From assembly GCF_018777395.1 (NCBI RefSeq), contig NZ_JAFJYC010000001.1, positions 2,627,570 to 2,691,569 of the forward strand: a DNA stretch of 64,000 nt, read 5' to 3'. The position numbers and the translations under genes were made by a program. A model generated the notes under the pieces. It did no database searches. It worked only from the letters and a program-made list of their open reading frames with translations, and was not told the DNA's origin. Position 1 is the stretch's first letter. The number at the start of each line of letters is the position of its first letter. This stretch comes from Candidatus Sodalis endolongispinus (GTDB lineage Bacteria > Pseudomonadota > Gammaproteobacteria > Enterobacterales > Enterobacteriaceae). Below are positions 47,879 to 58,749 of this stretch, piece by piece.

Positions 47879-48151
47879 TCACAACCCAATCCATTTAAGC
47901 CAAGCATCACGTTCTTCTGCGGGACGGTTAAAGTAGGCTTCTCGTACCATGCGGTTGAATTCAGGCAGGTATATCCACCTTTCGCCAACTCTAGCGTTGG
48001 GTTTGTTTGGATCGCGCAAGTTAATGACGGGTAACTTTTGGTTTTCAACCATGTCATTGACTGCACTAGGCGTTTTACCGAGCAATTCAGCAAATTTTTT
48101 TATGTTCACTGCGTTTATCGGATATCTGATCTCGTAGTCGTCGTTGCTCAC
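47879..48151 (-). CDS. Cox-like phage DNA-binding regulator
   Basis: This 90-residue protein (YPINAVNIKKFAELLGKTPS, AVNDMVENQKLPVINLRD) has a winged-helix-like motif of the Cox/Apl type. Divergent to the repressor gene, in the place of Cox or Cro. It would switch to lytic growth and help excision. Intact. Confidence 0.75.
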   Translation of the reverse strand: MSNDDYEIRYPINAVNIKKFAELLGKTPSAVNDMVENQKLPVINLRDPNKPNARVGERWIYLPEFNRMVREAYFNRPAEERDAWLKWIGL

Positions 48152-48291
48152 TTCGCCCCCTAATTAATCCTTTCCAACCGCTTCATGCCGCTTCTAACCG
48201 CTTAAAAACCCAATTTCTGGTATGCTTAACACTGGATGCATTTGCCGCGATTTACCAGGTTTTGGTCGTGTTTGGCGGCATCACACAAAAT

Positions 48292-48327
48292 ATCCTATAT
48301 AGGATCATATAATAGTACCTAATTAGG
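48292..48327. promoter_or_regulatory. Repressor operator palindromes
   Basis: ATCCTATATAGGAT (48292-48305) and CCTAATTAGG (48318-48327) are perfect palindromes 12 bp apart in the repressor/cox intergenic region. The second overlaps the repressor ribosome site AGGAG, which fits autoregulation. Confidence 0.65.
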
Positions 48328-48337
48328 AGCAAGTCAA

Positions 48338-48676
48338 ATGAAGTTAAGTGATAAAATTAAAGCGATGCGTATAGCTGAGGGGTTGAGTCAAAATCAGTTA
48401 TGCGAACTTATTGGATTGCCTAGAAGTACTCTTTCTAAGTATGAAAGCGGATTATTTGAACCTGGTGGAAACGCTTTACTGAAGTACACAAAACATCCAG
48501 TATTTTCTAAATACACCATGTGGTTAATGACAGATGAAATCTCACCATCAGCCGGTCAAATAGCTCCGGTTCTCACACACTGTGGAGCCGATGGAGAGGA
48601 AGCACAAAAGCAGACAAGAAAAACGGGCGAGGACTCGGATGTAAGATCATCCCACTACGCCCAGAAAACTGGATAA
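48338..48676 (+). CDS. Phage repressor, XRE-type
   Basis: This 112-residue protein has an N-terminal helix-turn-helix (LSQNQLCELIGLPRSTLSKY, ESGLFEPGG) and a short C-terminal part (FSKYTMWLMTDEISPSAGQI). No LexA-like cleavage domain, so it is probably controlled by the antirepressors seen in this prophage. AGGAGCAAG ribosome site. Intact. Confidence 0.85.
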   Translation: MKLSDKIKAMRIAEGLSQNQLCELIGLPRSTLSKYESGLFEPGGNALLKYTKHPVFSKYTMWLMTDEISPSAGQIAPVLTHCGADGEEAQKQTRKTGEDSDVRSSHYAQKTG

Positions 48677-48815
48677 ATATACAAGGTGAGTTTGATAATT
48701 GGTTAGCTAATCAAGATAGTTTCTGGGAGTTCTTGCTGAAATTTATTGGATGTTGAAACGGATAAGGGATGATGCTATAAAAATTAATAAGCTACTATTT
48801 TATTTAAAAATTAGC

Positions 48816-48858
48816 CTATGAGAAATCAGCAAGCTAGCTGCTTGCTGATTTCTCATAG
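48816..48858. repeat. 19-bp perfect inverted repeat
   Basis: CTATGAGAAATCAGCAAGC, 5-nt loop, then its exact complement. No T-tract follows. It lies between the repressor and the attachment site. Confidence 0.85.
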
Positions 48859-48910
48859 TGCCAGATTAGTGACGTCACTGGAGTGCCACAATAGTGTCAT
48901 TAGAGTGTCA
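48857..48910 (+). promoter_or_regulatory. Five AGTGYCA-like repeats, candidate integrase arm sites
   Basis: AGTGCCA 48857, AGTGACG 48868, AGTGCCA 48882, AGTGTCA 48893, AGTGTCA 48904, spaced 11, 14, 11 and 11 bp, so on nearly one helix face. They lie 75-130 bp inside the attachment core, where arm-type integrase sites are expected. Confidence 0.6.
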
Positions 48911-48984
48911 CAACTTGCCACTTTTGCCATTTGTGAATGCAGATTATGCCAGTATTTTCAATAACTTAAAAACATACCAACTAT

Positions 48985-49029
48985 CTTTTAATCAATTGGT
49001 CGCAGGTTCGAGCCCTGCACGACCCACCA
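48985..49029 (+). other. attR: 3' half of tRNA-Lys
   Basis: CTTTTAATCAATTGGTCGCA, then GGTTCGAGCCCTGCACGACC and CACCA, equals tRNA-Lys(UUU) from the anticodon to CCA. The bases before it do not form the 5' half, so this is the att copy left by integration in tRNA-Lys. In E. coli a tRNA-Lys cluster lies just before nadA, as here. Confidence 0.9.
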
Positions 49030-49072
49030 TCTTCCGCCGCTTGACTTCTTTGCCCGTTCCCGCTTTTACTCC

Positions 49073-49128
49073 TATCGGCTATCGGCTATCGGCTATCGGC
49101 TATCGGCTATCGGCTATCGGCTAACGGC
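49073..49128 (+). repeat. TATCGGC heptamer tandem repeat
   Basis: Seven perfect TATCGGC units (49073-49121) and one variant TAACGGC, just after the attR. Confidence 0.95.
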
Positions 49129-49509
49129 TATCCCCCATATATCGGCAATCTGCTCATTACTGCCTGAAGCCAACGGCTCCAAGCGAATCTTCTTTATGAC
49201 ATCGTCAAACATTGACGTTTCACTCCTCTTTCGCACCTAGGGTGTAGTGATTTTGACCGGCAAAATTTTCCTCACGGGTGGGCTATCATGTCCATTAATG
49301 GCGATTGCTCGCGTCAGGCGCCTCAAATAAAAGATTTATTCGTATTCTGTGTTACCCACTAAACATTTTTTCGTCAAAACGCACAAATTAGGCGCGACAA
49401 TGCGCGAAAAATTCCGTATTTTGTTTAGCATACCAAACCTAGCCTTCGCTGGCCGGCGACTGTGCCTTCACAGTCGGGTGCGGCGATAGCGCATTGCCCG
49501 AGAGCAGTG
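49129..49509. other. nadA upstream region
   Basis: No gene seen. It should hold the nadA promoter. TGTTTAGCATACCAAACC near 49420 loosely resembles a NadR site (TGTTTA-N6-TAAACA) with a poor right half. A hairpin GACTGTG/CACAGTC lies at 49457-49474 (GCGACTGTGCCTTCACAGTC). Confidence 0.4.
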
Positions 49510-50556
49510 ATGAGTGAACTTGTAGACGATTTTGCCGCCATTTACCCCTTCCCGCCCAAACCTGCGGCGCTGACAGAGGGGGAGAAGGCCGATCTGCGCG
49601 CCAACATTGCGCGTCTGATTAAGGCGCGCAACGCGGTCATTGTAGCCCATTATTATACCGATCCTGAGATACAGGCGCTGGCGGAAGCCACCGGCGGCTG
49701 TGTGGCGGATTCGCTGGAGATGGCGCGTTTCGGCAGCAGTCATCTTGCCACCACGCTGCTGGTGGCAGGCGTGCGTTTCATGGGCGAAACCGCCAAAATT
49801 CTTAGCCCGGAAAAAACCGTGCTGATGCCGACGCTGCACGCGGAATGCTCGCTTGATTTAGGCTGCCCGGAGGCGGAGTTCAGCGCGTTTTGCGACGCTC
49901 ACCCCGATCGGACGGTGGTGGTCTATGCTAATACCTCCGCGGCGGTCAAAGCGCGCGCCGATTGGGTGGTGACCTCAAGTATCGCGGTGGAACTTATCGA
50001 TCATCTCGACAGTCTGGGAGAGAAAATCATCTGGGCGCCGGATCGTCACCTTGGCCGCTATGTGCAAAAACAGACCGGCGCGGATATGCTGTGCTGGCAG
50101 AGTGCCTGTATTGTGCATGATGAATTTAAGACCCAGGCCCTGCGCCGCATGAAAAGACTCTATCCTGACGCCGCGGTGTTGGTGCATCCCGAATCGCCGC
50201 ATGCGGTAGTCTCTCTGGCCGATGCGGTCGGTTCCACCAGCCAGCTGATCCAGGCGGCCAAATCGCTCGAGCAGCAGCAGATGATTGTCGCCACCGATCG
50301 CGGTATTTTTTACAAAATGCAGCAGGCGTGCCCGGAAAAAACCCTGTTGGAAGCACCGACCGCCGGGGAGGGCGCCACTTGCCGCAGCTGCGCCCATTGC
50401 CCGTGGATGGCGATGAACGGCCTTAAGGCTATCGCTGCCGGGCTGGAACGGGGCGGGGTGGAGCATGAGATACAGGTTGATGAAGCGGTGCGTCAGCGGG
50501 CGCTGGTGCCGTTAGATCGCATGCTGTCATTCGCGGCCGACCTCAAGCGCCGTTAA
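49510..50556 (+). CDS. nadA: Quinolinate synthase A
   Basis: This 348-residue [4Fe-4S] enzyme condenses iminoaspartate with dihydroxyacetone phosphate to quinolinate in NAD synthesis. ATG 49510 ([18 protein letters not shown]) matches homologues; the frame is open 16 codons further up. Cluster cysteines are in [17 protein letters not shown] and [10 protein letters not shown]. The substrate motif [11 protein letters not shown] is intact. pnuC, which follows nadA in E. coli, is missing. Confidence 0.97.
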   Translation: MSELVDDFAAIYPFPPKPAALTEGEKADLRANIARLIKARNAVIVAHYYTDPEIQALAEATGGCVADSLEMARFGSSHLATTLLVAGVRFMGETAKILSPEKTVLMPTLHAECSLDLGCPEAEFSAFCDAHPDRTVVVYANTSAAVKARADWVVTSSIAVELIDHLDSLGEKIIWAPDRHLGRYVQKQTGADMLCWQSACIVHDEFKTQALRRMKRLYPDAAVLVHPESPHAVVSLADAVGSTSQLIQAAKSLEQQQMIVATDRGIFYKMQQACPEKTLLEAPTAGEGATCRSCAHCPWMAMNGLKAIAAGLERGGVEHEIQVDEAVRQRALVPLDRMLSFAADLKRR

Positions 50557-50608
50557 GGCCAAGGCGTGGCGTCAACGCCGCGGCAGGTGACGACAATGGG
50601 AGCAAGAC

Positions 50609-51292
50609 GTGATTATCGCTCAAATCTCGGACATTCATGCGGCGGCCGCTAATGATAATCTGTCACGGTTGGACCGTGCCTTGGCATGGCTGGATAGCCT
50701 GGCGCCAGACGCGCTCGTCCTCTCCGGTGATTTGATTGATAACGACGAAATTGAGGGCTATCCGGCGATAGCGGCCCGGCTGGCAAGTCGGCCTTACCCT
50801 GCCTTTATTCTGCCGGGTAATGCCGATAACACGGCGGCCATGCGCACCGCGTTTGACGCGCCTTACTGGACCGATGGGGGGCGTGGAGCGCTGCATTTTA
50901 GGGTGGATATCAACGAATTGCGTGTTATCGGTCTTGACACTACCGTACCGTGGCGCGCTGCTGGTCAGGTGGAGGTGCATCTGCCGTGGCTACAAAGCGC
51001 GTTGTCCGCTGCCGGCCCCGCGGCGTCGATAGTGTTTTTGCATCACCCTGTCTTCCCAATAGGCATTGCGCCGTTGGATCAAACGATGTGCGATGGTGCA
51101 ACGGCGCTGGCCGCGCTGTTGCGCCAGCATCCACGACGTCCGCTCGCGCTGGCGATGGGCCATGCGCACCGGCCGGCGGCAGGCACGCTGGCAGGTATTC
51201 CCGCCTTTCTCTGCGGTTCCATTTGCCCCGCCAACCCGTTGTGGTTGGGACAGGCGACCGTACTCCCCCCGCGGCCGATCCTCCGGCTCTGA
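50609..51292 (+). CDS. Calcineurin-like metallophosphoesterase (CpdA-type)
   Basis: GTG 50609 begins MIIAQISDIHAAAAND; 227 residues. Metal-site motifs: D-x-H (SDIH), GDLIDN, GNADN, HHP and GHAH. The third motif has Ala where the family has His (GNHD), which usually serves as the acid in catalysis, so activity may be reduced. A 3',5'-cAMP phosphodiesterase role is possible but unproven. It replaces pnuC between nadA and zitB. Confidence 0.82.
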   Translation: MIIAQISDIHAAAANDNLSRLDRALAWLDSLAPDALVLSGDLIDNDEIEGYPAIAARLASRPYPAFILPGNADNTAAMRTAFDAPYWTDGGRGALHFRVDINELRVIGLDTTVPWRAAGQVEVHLPWLQSALSAAGPAASIVFLHHPVFPIGIAPLDQTMCDGATALAALLRQHPRRPLALAMGHAHRPAAGTLAGIPAFLCGSICPANPLWLGQATVLPPRPILRL

Positions 51293-51350
51293 TGATTCAT
51301 CGTTTCGTCAACGGCGCCCTGTCGAGCCACTTTGTCTCCGTTTAAGGCCG

Positions 51351-51503
51351 CCGAAGGCGCCGGGTCACCGAAGGCGTCGGGCCGCCGAACGCGTCGGGTC
51401 ATCGAAGGCGCCGGGTCACCGAAGGCGCCGGGCCATCGAAGGCGCCGGGTCGCTAAACGCGCCGGGCCGCTGAAGGCGTTGGGCCACCGGACGCGCCGGC
51501 TGC
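51351..51503. repeat. 17-bp minisatellite, nine copies
   Basis: Unit CCGAAGGCGCCGGGTCA, nine consecutive copies starting every 17 bp from 51351 to 51487, 1-4 mismatches each. GC-rich, between the phosphoesterase gene and zitB. No gene reads through it convincingly. Confidence 0.93.
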
Positions 51504-51579
51504 GCGAACGAGCGGCGGGTTTATGGCACTCGGACTGTGCGCAGCCGCCCGGGGTGTCAACGTTTGAGGGGCGGCAGTG

Positions 51580-52554
51580 TTAATGATGGTGATGGGCGTG
51601 CAGGTTCACCGCGCCCTGGTGAATGGCGCAATGATCTTCCTCACAGTGCTGGTATTCCATTTGGATGGTAGCGTGCCCGATCTGGTAATGCTCTAGCAAA
51701 TAGTCTTGAATGCGATGCAGCAGACCATCGTGGTAATGCGGCGGGATCACCTGCACGTGCAGTGTCATCAGTGGCCGCTCGCCGACCTGCTAAAGATGAA
51801 CATGATGGATATTGCGCACTTCAGGAATATTGCGCGTCATCTCGCGCTTGAGTTTCTCAATATCAAACTGCAATGGGGTGCCTTCGAGTAACTCATTCAG
51901 GCTTTCGCGCAGCCGCCGCCAGCCGCTGCGCAGTACCAGGCAGGAAACCAAAATCGACAGCAACGGGTCAATCGGTAGCCAGCCCGTGTAGAGGATCACC
52001 AGCGCGGCGATAATGGCGCCCACCGAGCCGAGTAAATCTCCCAGCACATGCAGCGCCGCAGCGCGCAGGTTGATATTTTTTTCGCCGCCGCCGCCGTGCA
52101 GCAGCCAGAACGAGACGATATTCGCCACCAGCCCGGCCACGGCAATAGACATCATGGTCCAACCGGCGATGGGCTGCGGGGCAAGAAAACGATGCGCGGC
52201 TTCCCAAACAATCATCACCGTGATAAACAGCAGCGCCAGAGCGTTGAGAAACGCCGCCAGCGTGGTCAGGCGCAAATAGCCGAAAGTGTGGCGGCTGTTC
52301 GGCCGTCGCGCGGCGAACCGCACCGCCAGCAAGGCCATCAGCAGTGCGGCGGTATCGGTAAGCATATGCCCGGCATCCGCCAGTAACGCCAGCGACCCGG
52401 ATAGCTAGCCGCCGATTATGAACAGCGCGGTGACGATAAACACCGCCAGCAGGCGTTGATGGGCGCCCGTATCCGCCTCAGGCGACGAGGGGTGATCATG
52501 CCCGTGGTGCGCCCGCGTTGCCGAGGCGTGTGAATGCATAGGATCTGCCGACAT
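51580..52554 (-). pseudogene. zitB: Zinc exporter ZitB with two in-frame ambers
   Basis: From ATG 52554 (MSADPMHSHASATRAHHGHD) one continuous frame of 325 codons covers a CDF zinc exporter: a His-rich N-terminus, [37 protein letters not shown], and a His-rich end (HAHHHH). TAG at 52405-52407 interrupts the first helices (FIIGG*LSGS) and TAG at 51790-51792 the cytoplasmic domain (HHVHL*QVGERP). Both are single-base changes; no frameshift. Zinc export by this route is lost while a Zur-type zinc importer is kept. Confidence 0.9.
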
Positions 52555-52784
52555 ACGGATTCCTGTCTGTCGCGAAATGGCCGCTGGCCGCGTTGTCTGG
52601 GTCTGGCGCGGCCCGGGTAGCCAATAGAGTATATCGGTTATTGGCCGTGCTGCTCTATCAGTTTACCTATGCTATTGCCCTTTAACTCTCGGCCGTGGCT
52701 TCGTTGTTTGACGGTTGCGCGCATGCCGCCTGCCGCCAGCGGCATCCGGGCTGCCTGATAGCGCAGGGGCCGGCAGGATGGGAC

Positions 52785-52810
52785 AAAAAAATCAGGCCTA
52801 AGCCTGATTT
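52785..52810 (-). terminator. Terminator of ybgS
   Basis: AAATCAGGC-CTAA-GCCTGATTT hairpin followed on the minus strand by a T-run. Confidence 0.88.
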
Positions 52811-52864
52811 GTGCTTGCCAGAGAAAGGCCGGGCCATGGACCTGTGTGAGTTACCGGATGAGCT

Positions 52865-53232
52865 TTACTGCGTGGTGCCATCGGTTTTGGTGCCTTCCGG
52901 CGCTCCGGTGCCGGTGGTACCGGTTTCAACTTTCTTATTGACGTCCGGGCAGCGACCGTCTTTACACATGGTATTTTTATGTTGCTCGGCTTTATTCAGA
53001 CCCCCGGCATCGGTACCGGTCGTGGTGCCAGTGGTATTGGTGTTCGTGCTGCTGTTATTGATATCCTTATTATCTACGCTGTTGGGGGCATTTTTTTGCA
53101 GTTCGGTCACACCGTTATCGGTACCGCCCGCGTTAGAACCCGTGCCGGGTGCTGCTAAGGCTGCACCACTACCCAGCGTCATTGCCGTGGTAAGAAAAAG
53201 CATTGCCATTTTTTACTGATGTTCGTCTGCAT
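52865..53232 (-). pseudogene. ybgS: YbgS-like periplasmic protein, frameshifted in signal peptide
   Basis: ATG 53232 has a good AGAGGAA site and reads MQTNISKK, then the A-run (53209-53214) is one A short. The rest continues in the other frame: MAMLFLTTAMTLGSGAALAA, a Thr/Asn-rich middle, and EQHKNTMCKDGRCPDVNKKV, the YbgS signature. Translation from the internal ATG would lack the basic n-region. Function of YbgS is poorly known (acid-stress periplasmic protein). Confidence 0.8.
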
Positions 53233-53521
53233 AGTTTTTCCTCTTAACCCGTTTTTGGTAAAGCTCCGCAGGCGGAAAGCCCGCTGGAGAGAGAATATCG
53301 AGACCAAAAGCATCCCATTACGAAAAAATGAAATCCGGCGCTGACCGGAGTTAAGTGCCGGTTATCTTTGGCTTATCATAAATTAAGCATAGTAAAGAAT
53401 TAGCCAATATCAAATTTAATAGCTTTTAATAACGCTTTATGGATTTACAGTCTGGGCCACAAGGGATAGATTGGATCGCCTTTTTTTAAACATGTCGTGC
53501 CGGGAGCTAAGCAGATTTCAC

Positions 53522-54574
53522 ATGAATTACCTAAATGATGATTTACGCATTACCGAGATTAACGAATTGCTGCCGCCGGTAGCATTATTGGAAAAATATC
53601 CGGCGACGGACCGCGCAGCCAGCACCGTTTCCGCCGCACTCTCGGCGATACACAAGATCCTCAAAGGTAATGATGATCGTCTGCTGGTGGTGGTGGGTCC
53701 GTGCTCGATTCACGACCCCGAGGCCGCGCTGGAGTATGCCGGGCGCCTGTGCAAACTGCGCGACAGCCTGAGCGGCGAGCTGGAAGTGGTGATGAGAGTC
53801 TATTTTGAAAAGCCGCGCACCACCGTCGGCTGGAAGGGGCTTATCAATGATCCCCAAATGGACGGCAGTTTCCACATTAACGATGGGCTGCGTATCGCGC
53901 GTCGTTTATTGCTGACGATTAACGACAGCGGTCTGCCCGCGGCGGGCGAGTTCCTCGATATGATCACCCCGCAATATCTGGCTGATTTGATGAGTTGGGT
54001 GGCTATCGGCGCCCGCACGACTGAATCTCAGGTTCACCGCGAGCTGGCTTCCGGTCTTTCCTGCCCGGTGGGATTCAAAAACGGCACCGACGGTACCATC
54101 AAAGTTGCTATTGACGCCATCAACGCCGCCGGTGCGCCGCACTGCTTCTTATCGGTGACCAAGTGGGGCCATTCCGCTATCGTCAACACCAGCGGCAACG
54201 CCGATTGCCATATCATTTTGCGCGGCGGCCGCGTGCCCAACTACAGCGCTCATCACGTGCAGGCCGTGAAAGAAGGGCTGACCAAGGACGGGCTGCCGGC
54301 GCAGGTGATGATCGATTGCAGCCATGCTAACAGCAGTAAGCAGTTCAAAAAGCAAATGACGGTGGCGGAGGATGTCTGCCAGCAGCTGGCGGCGGGTGAA
54401 ACCAGTATTATCGGTGTCATGGTGGAAAGCCATCTGGTGGAGGGAAATCAGGCCGCCGAGTCTGGCGCGCTGGTGTATGGCCAGAGCGTGACGGACGCCT
54501 GCATCGGTTGGGATGATACCGAACGCTTGCTGACTCAACTGGCGCAAGCGGTGCGCGCGCGTCGGCAAAAATAA
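53522..54574 (+). CDS. aroG: DAHP synthase, Phe-sensitive type
   Basis: This 350-residue enzyme joins phosphoenolpyruvate and erythrose-4-phosphate in the first step of aromatic synthesis. ATG 53522 (MNYLNDDLRITEINELLPPV) is the family start. PEP and metal sites: VGPCSIHDP, GFKNGTDG, KWGHSAIVNTSGN, and DCSHANSSKQ (Cys where E. coli has Phe). MSWVAIGARTTES has Val for the usual Gly near the Phe site, so feedback control may differ. Intact. Confidence 0.96.
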   Translation: MNYLNDDLRITEINELLPPVALLEKYPATDRAASTVSAALSAIHKILKGNDDRLLVVVGPCSIHDPEAALEYAGRLCKLRDSLSGELEVVMRVYFEKPRTTVGWKGLINDPQMDGSFHINDGLRIARRLLLTINDSGLPAAGEFLDMITPQYLADLMSWVAIGARTTESQVHRELASGLSCPVGFKNGTDGTIKVAIDAINAAGAPHCFLSVTKWGHSAIVNTSGNADCHIILRGGRVPNYSAHHVQAVKEGLTKDGLPAQVMIDCSHANSSKQFKKQMTVAEDVCQQLAAGETSIIGVMVESHLVEGNQAAESGALVYGQSVTDACIGWDDTERLLTQLAQAVRARRQK

Positions 54575-54599
54575 AAAACGCACCGGCGCCCCTGGGTGC
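54572..54599 (-). terminator. Terminator of gpmA
   Basis: GCACC ... GGTGC hairpin followed on the minus strand by TTTTTTATTTTT; it overlaps the end of aroG. Confidence 0.75.
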
Positions 54600-54648
54600 A
54601 GGATAGCGTCGGCGCGGCGGCGTTTCAGCGCCCTGAGGGGCGCGTCGG

Positions 54649-55401
54649 TTATTTCGCTTTACCCTGATTGGCAACCGCGGCGGCTTTGGCGGCGATCTCG
54701 TCAGCATTGCCGAGGTAGTAGTGCTTAATCGGCTTCATATTGTCATCAAATTCATACACCAGCGGTACGCCGGTCGGAATATTCAGTTCCAGGATCTCTT
54801 CTTCGCTCAGATTATCGAGGAATTTCACCATGGCACGAATAGAGTTACCGTGGGCGGCGATAATGATCCGTTCACCGCTCTTCATGCGCGGCAGGATTGT
54901 TTCGTTCCAGTAAGGGATCACGCGATCAATGGTTAACGCCAAGCTCTCGGTCGTCGGCAGTTCGGCGGCGGTGAGGTTAGCATAGCGGGCATCATGGCCC
55001 GGGAAACGCTCGTCATCACGGGTCAGTTCCGGCGGCGTAATCGCGAAACCGCGACGCCATTGTTTCACCTGATCGTCACCGTATTTTTCCGCCGTCTCGG
55101 CTTTATTAAGCCCTTGCAGCGCACCGTAATAACGCTCATTCAAACGCCAGGATTTTTCCACCGGCAGCCAGGCCTGGTCCAGTTCGTCCAGGACGCCCCA
55201 TAGGGTATGAATAGCGCGCTTCAGTACCGAGGTGTAGGCGAAATCAAAGATATAGCCTTCCGCCTTCAGTACCTGGCCCGCTTGCTTCGCTTCGGTGCGG
55301 CCCTTGTCAGACAGGTCAACATCGGTCCAGCCGGTGAAACGGTTTTCATTGTTCCACTGGCTTTCGCCGTGACGTATCAGAACCAGTTTAGTTACAGCCA
55401 T
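54649..55401 (-). CDS. gpmA: 2,3-bisphosphoglycerate-dependent phosphoglycerate mutase
   Basis: This 250-residue glycolytic enzyme interconverts 3- and 2-phosphoglycerate. ATG 55401 ([20 protein letters not shown]). The phosphorylated histidine is in LIRHGE at residue 11, the second histidine in [13 protein letters not shown] near residue 184. Convergent with aroG. Intact. Confidence 0.97.
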   Translation of the reverse strand: MAVTKLVLIRHGESQWNNENRFTGWTDVDLSDKGRTEAKQAGQVLKAEGYIFDFAYTSVLKRAIHTLWGVLDELDQAWLPVEKSWRLNERYYGALQGLNKAETAEKYGDDQVKQWRRGFAITPPELTRDDERFPGHDARYANLTAAELPTTESLALTIDRVIPYWNETILPRMKSGERIIIAAHGNSIRAMVKFLDNLSEEEILELNIPTGVPLVYEFDDNMKPIKHYYLGNADEIAAKAAAVANQGKAK

Positions 55402-55520
55402 TACGCGACTCCTCAAAGTCCTAAGATTTCATGATAACTCCCCGCATTATATGGCCTGCTTATATCAGGCGGCAACCGCCAGTATGCCAACAGCGGCAAT
55501 AAATCTCATCGGTTAACCGT

Positions 55521-56536
55521 TTACAATGCCTGGAACCGGTAACGGGTTTGCGAATCGTAGGATCCTGACGGCTGGAGCCAGCAGGCGGGCTGAGGCCATT
55601 CCGGATGGTTCGGGCTGTCCGGCAGGAACTCACTTTCCAGCGCCAGTCCACTGTAGTTGAGATACTCCCCGCCCTGACGTGCCGGCGAGAAAGTTGCCGG
55701 TGTAAAATTGTATCGCCGGCGCGGTGGTATACATCTCCATTTGCACCTTGCCGTCGGCGGACCAGAGGCGTGCTGCGGGATCTTCCGCGCTGGAGAGGCT
55801 CGGATACAGCAGATAGCCGTGATCGTAACCCTTCATGCGTTGCTGGTCGCGATCGCGCAGGAAGTCGGCGGCGATAGTTTTCGGCTGGCGGAAATCCATA
55901 CCGGTATTGCCGACATCGGTCGGATCGGCGCAGGGGATCCCCTCACTGTCCACCGGCAGATAGTCATTGGCCATGATCTGCAGGCGCTGTTGGCGCCGTC
56001 GAGATGAAAATAGCCGTGATTGGTGATGTTAACCGGGCAGGGTTTATCCACCGTGGCGTGATAATCGATTTGCAACGCATTATCGTCGGTGACGGTATAA
56101 CGCACGTCCGCCACCAGATTGCCGGGATAGCCCTGATCGCCATCGGCGGAATGCAGTCGGTATAGCACCGAGTTCTGGTCGTGCTCTACCTGCTGCCAGC
56201 GCCGGTTGTGAAAACCCTCCGGACCGCCGTGCAGCTGATGCTCGCCCTGATTGGCGGCAAGCGCAAAGCGCTGGCCGTCGTGGTTCAGCGTCGCCAGTCG
56301 AATGCGGTTGGCGTAGCGGCCAACGGTGGCGCCGAGATAGGCGTTTTGGCGCAGATAATCCATTGGCGTCGGGCAGCCCAGCAGAACCTCCCGCGTTCCT
56401 CCCGCCTGCAGCGGGACCTGACAGGAGAGCCAGGTGGCGCCCCAGTCCATCAGAGTGACCTGAAACCCCTGATCATTGCCGAGTGTGACCAGCCGGAACG
56501 GCTGACCATCGGGCGCCTGGCCTGATTCATACTCTT

Positions 56537-56543
<7 letters not shown>
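55521..56543 (-). pseudogene. galM: Aldose 1-epimerase GalM, two frameshifts
   Basis: From ATG 56543 ([20 protein letters not shown]) the frame holds through NITNHGYFHLDGANSA, then breaks near 55990. The second piece (LQIMANDYLPVDSEGIPCAD ... AIQFYTGNFLAG) breaks near 55680, and the third (EYLNYSGLALESEFLPDSPN ... YRFQAL) ends at TAA 55521. The catalytic His lies in the first piece and the Glu (ALESEF) in the third. It overlaps the galK stop, keeping the ancestral operon spacing. Confidence 0.9.
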
Positions 56544-58740
<2,197 letters not shown>

Positions 58741-58749
58741 GCTGTCTCC

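Noticed and set aside
49415..49440. NadR operator before nadA
   Set aside because: Only the left half-site is good; the right half has two mismatches, so it is only mentioned.
9807..52407. Recoding of stop codons (TAG, TAA and TGA all occur inside otherwise open frames)
   Set aside because: All three stops are affected and many frameshifts occur too, so ordinary pseudogene decay explains it better than a changed code or a suppressor.
53400..53470. TyrR box upstream of aroG
   Set aside because: No TGTAAA-N6-TTTACA pair is present; single half-sites are expected by chance.
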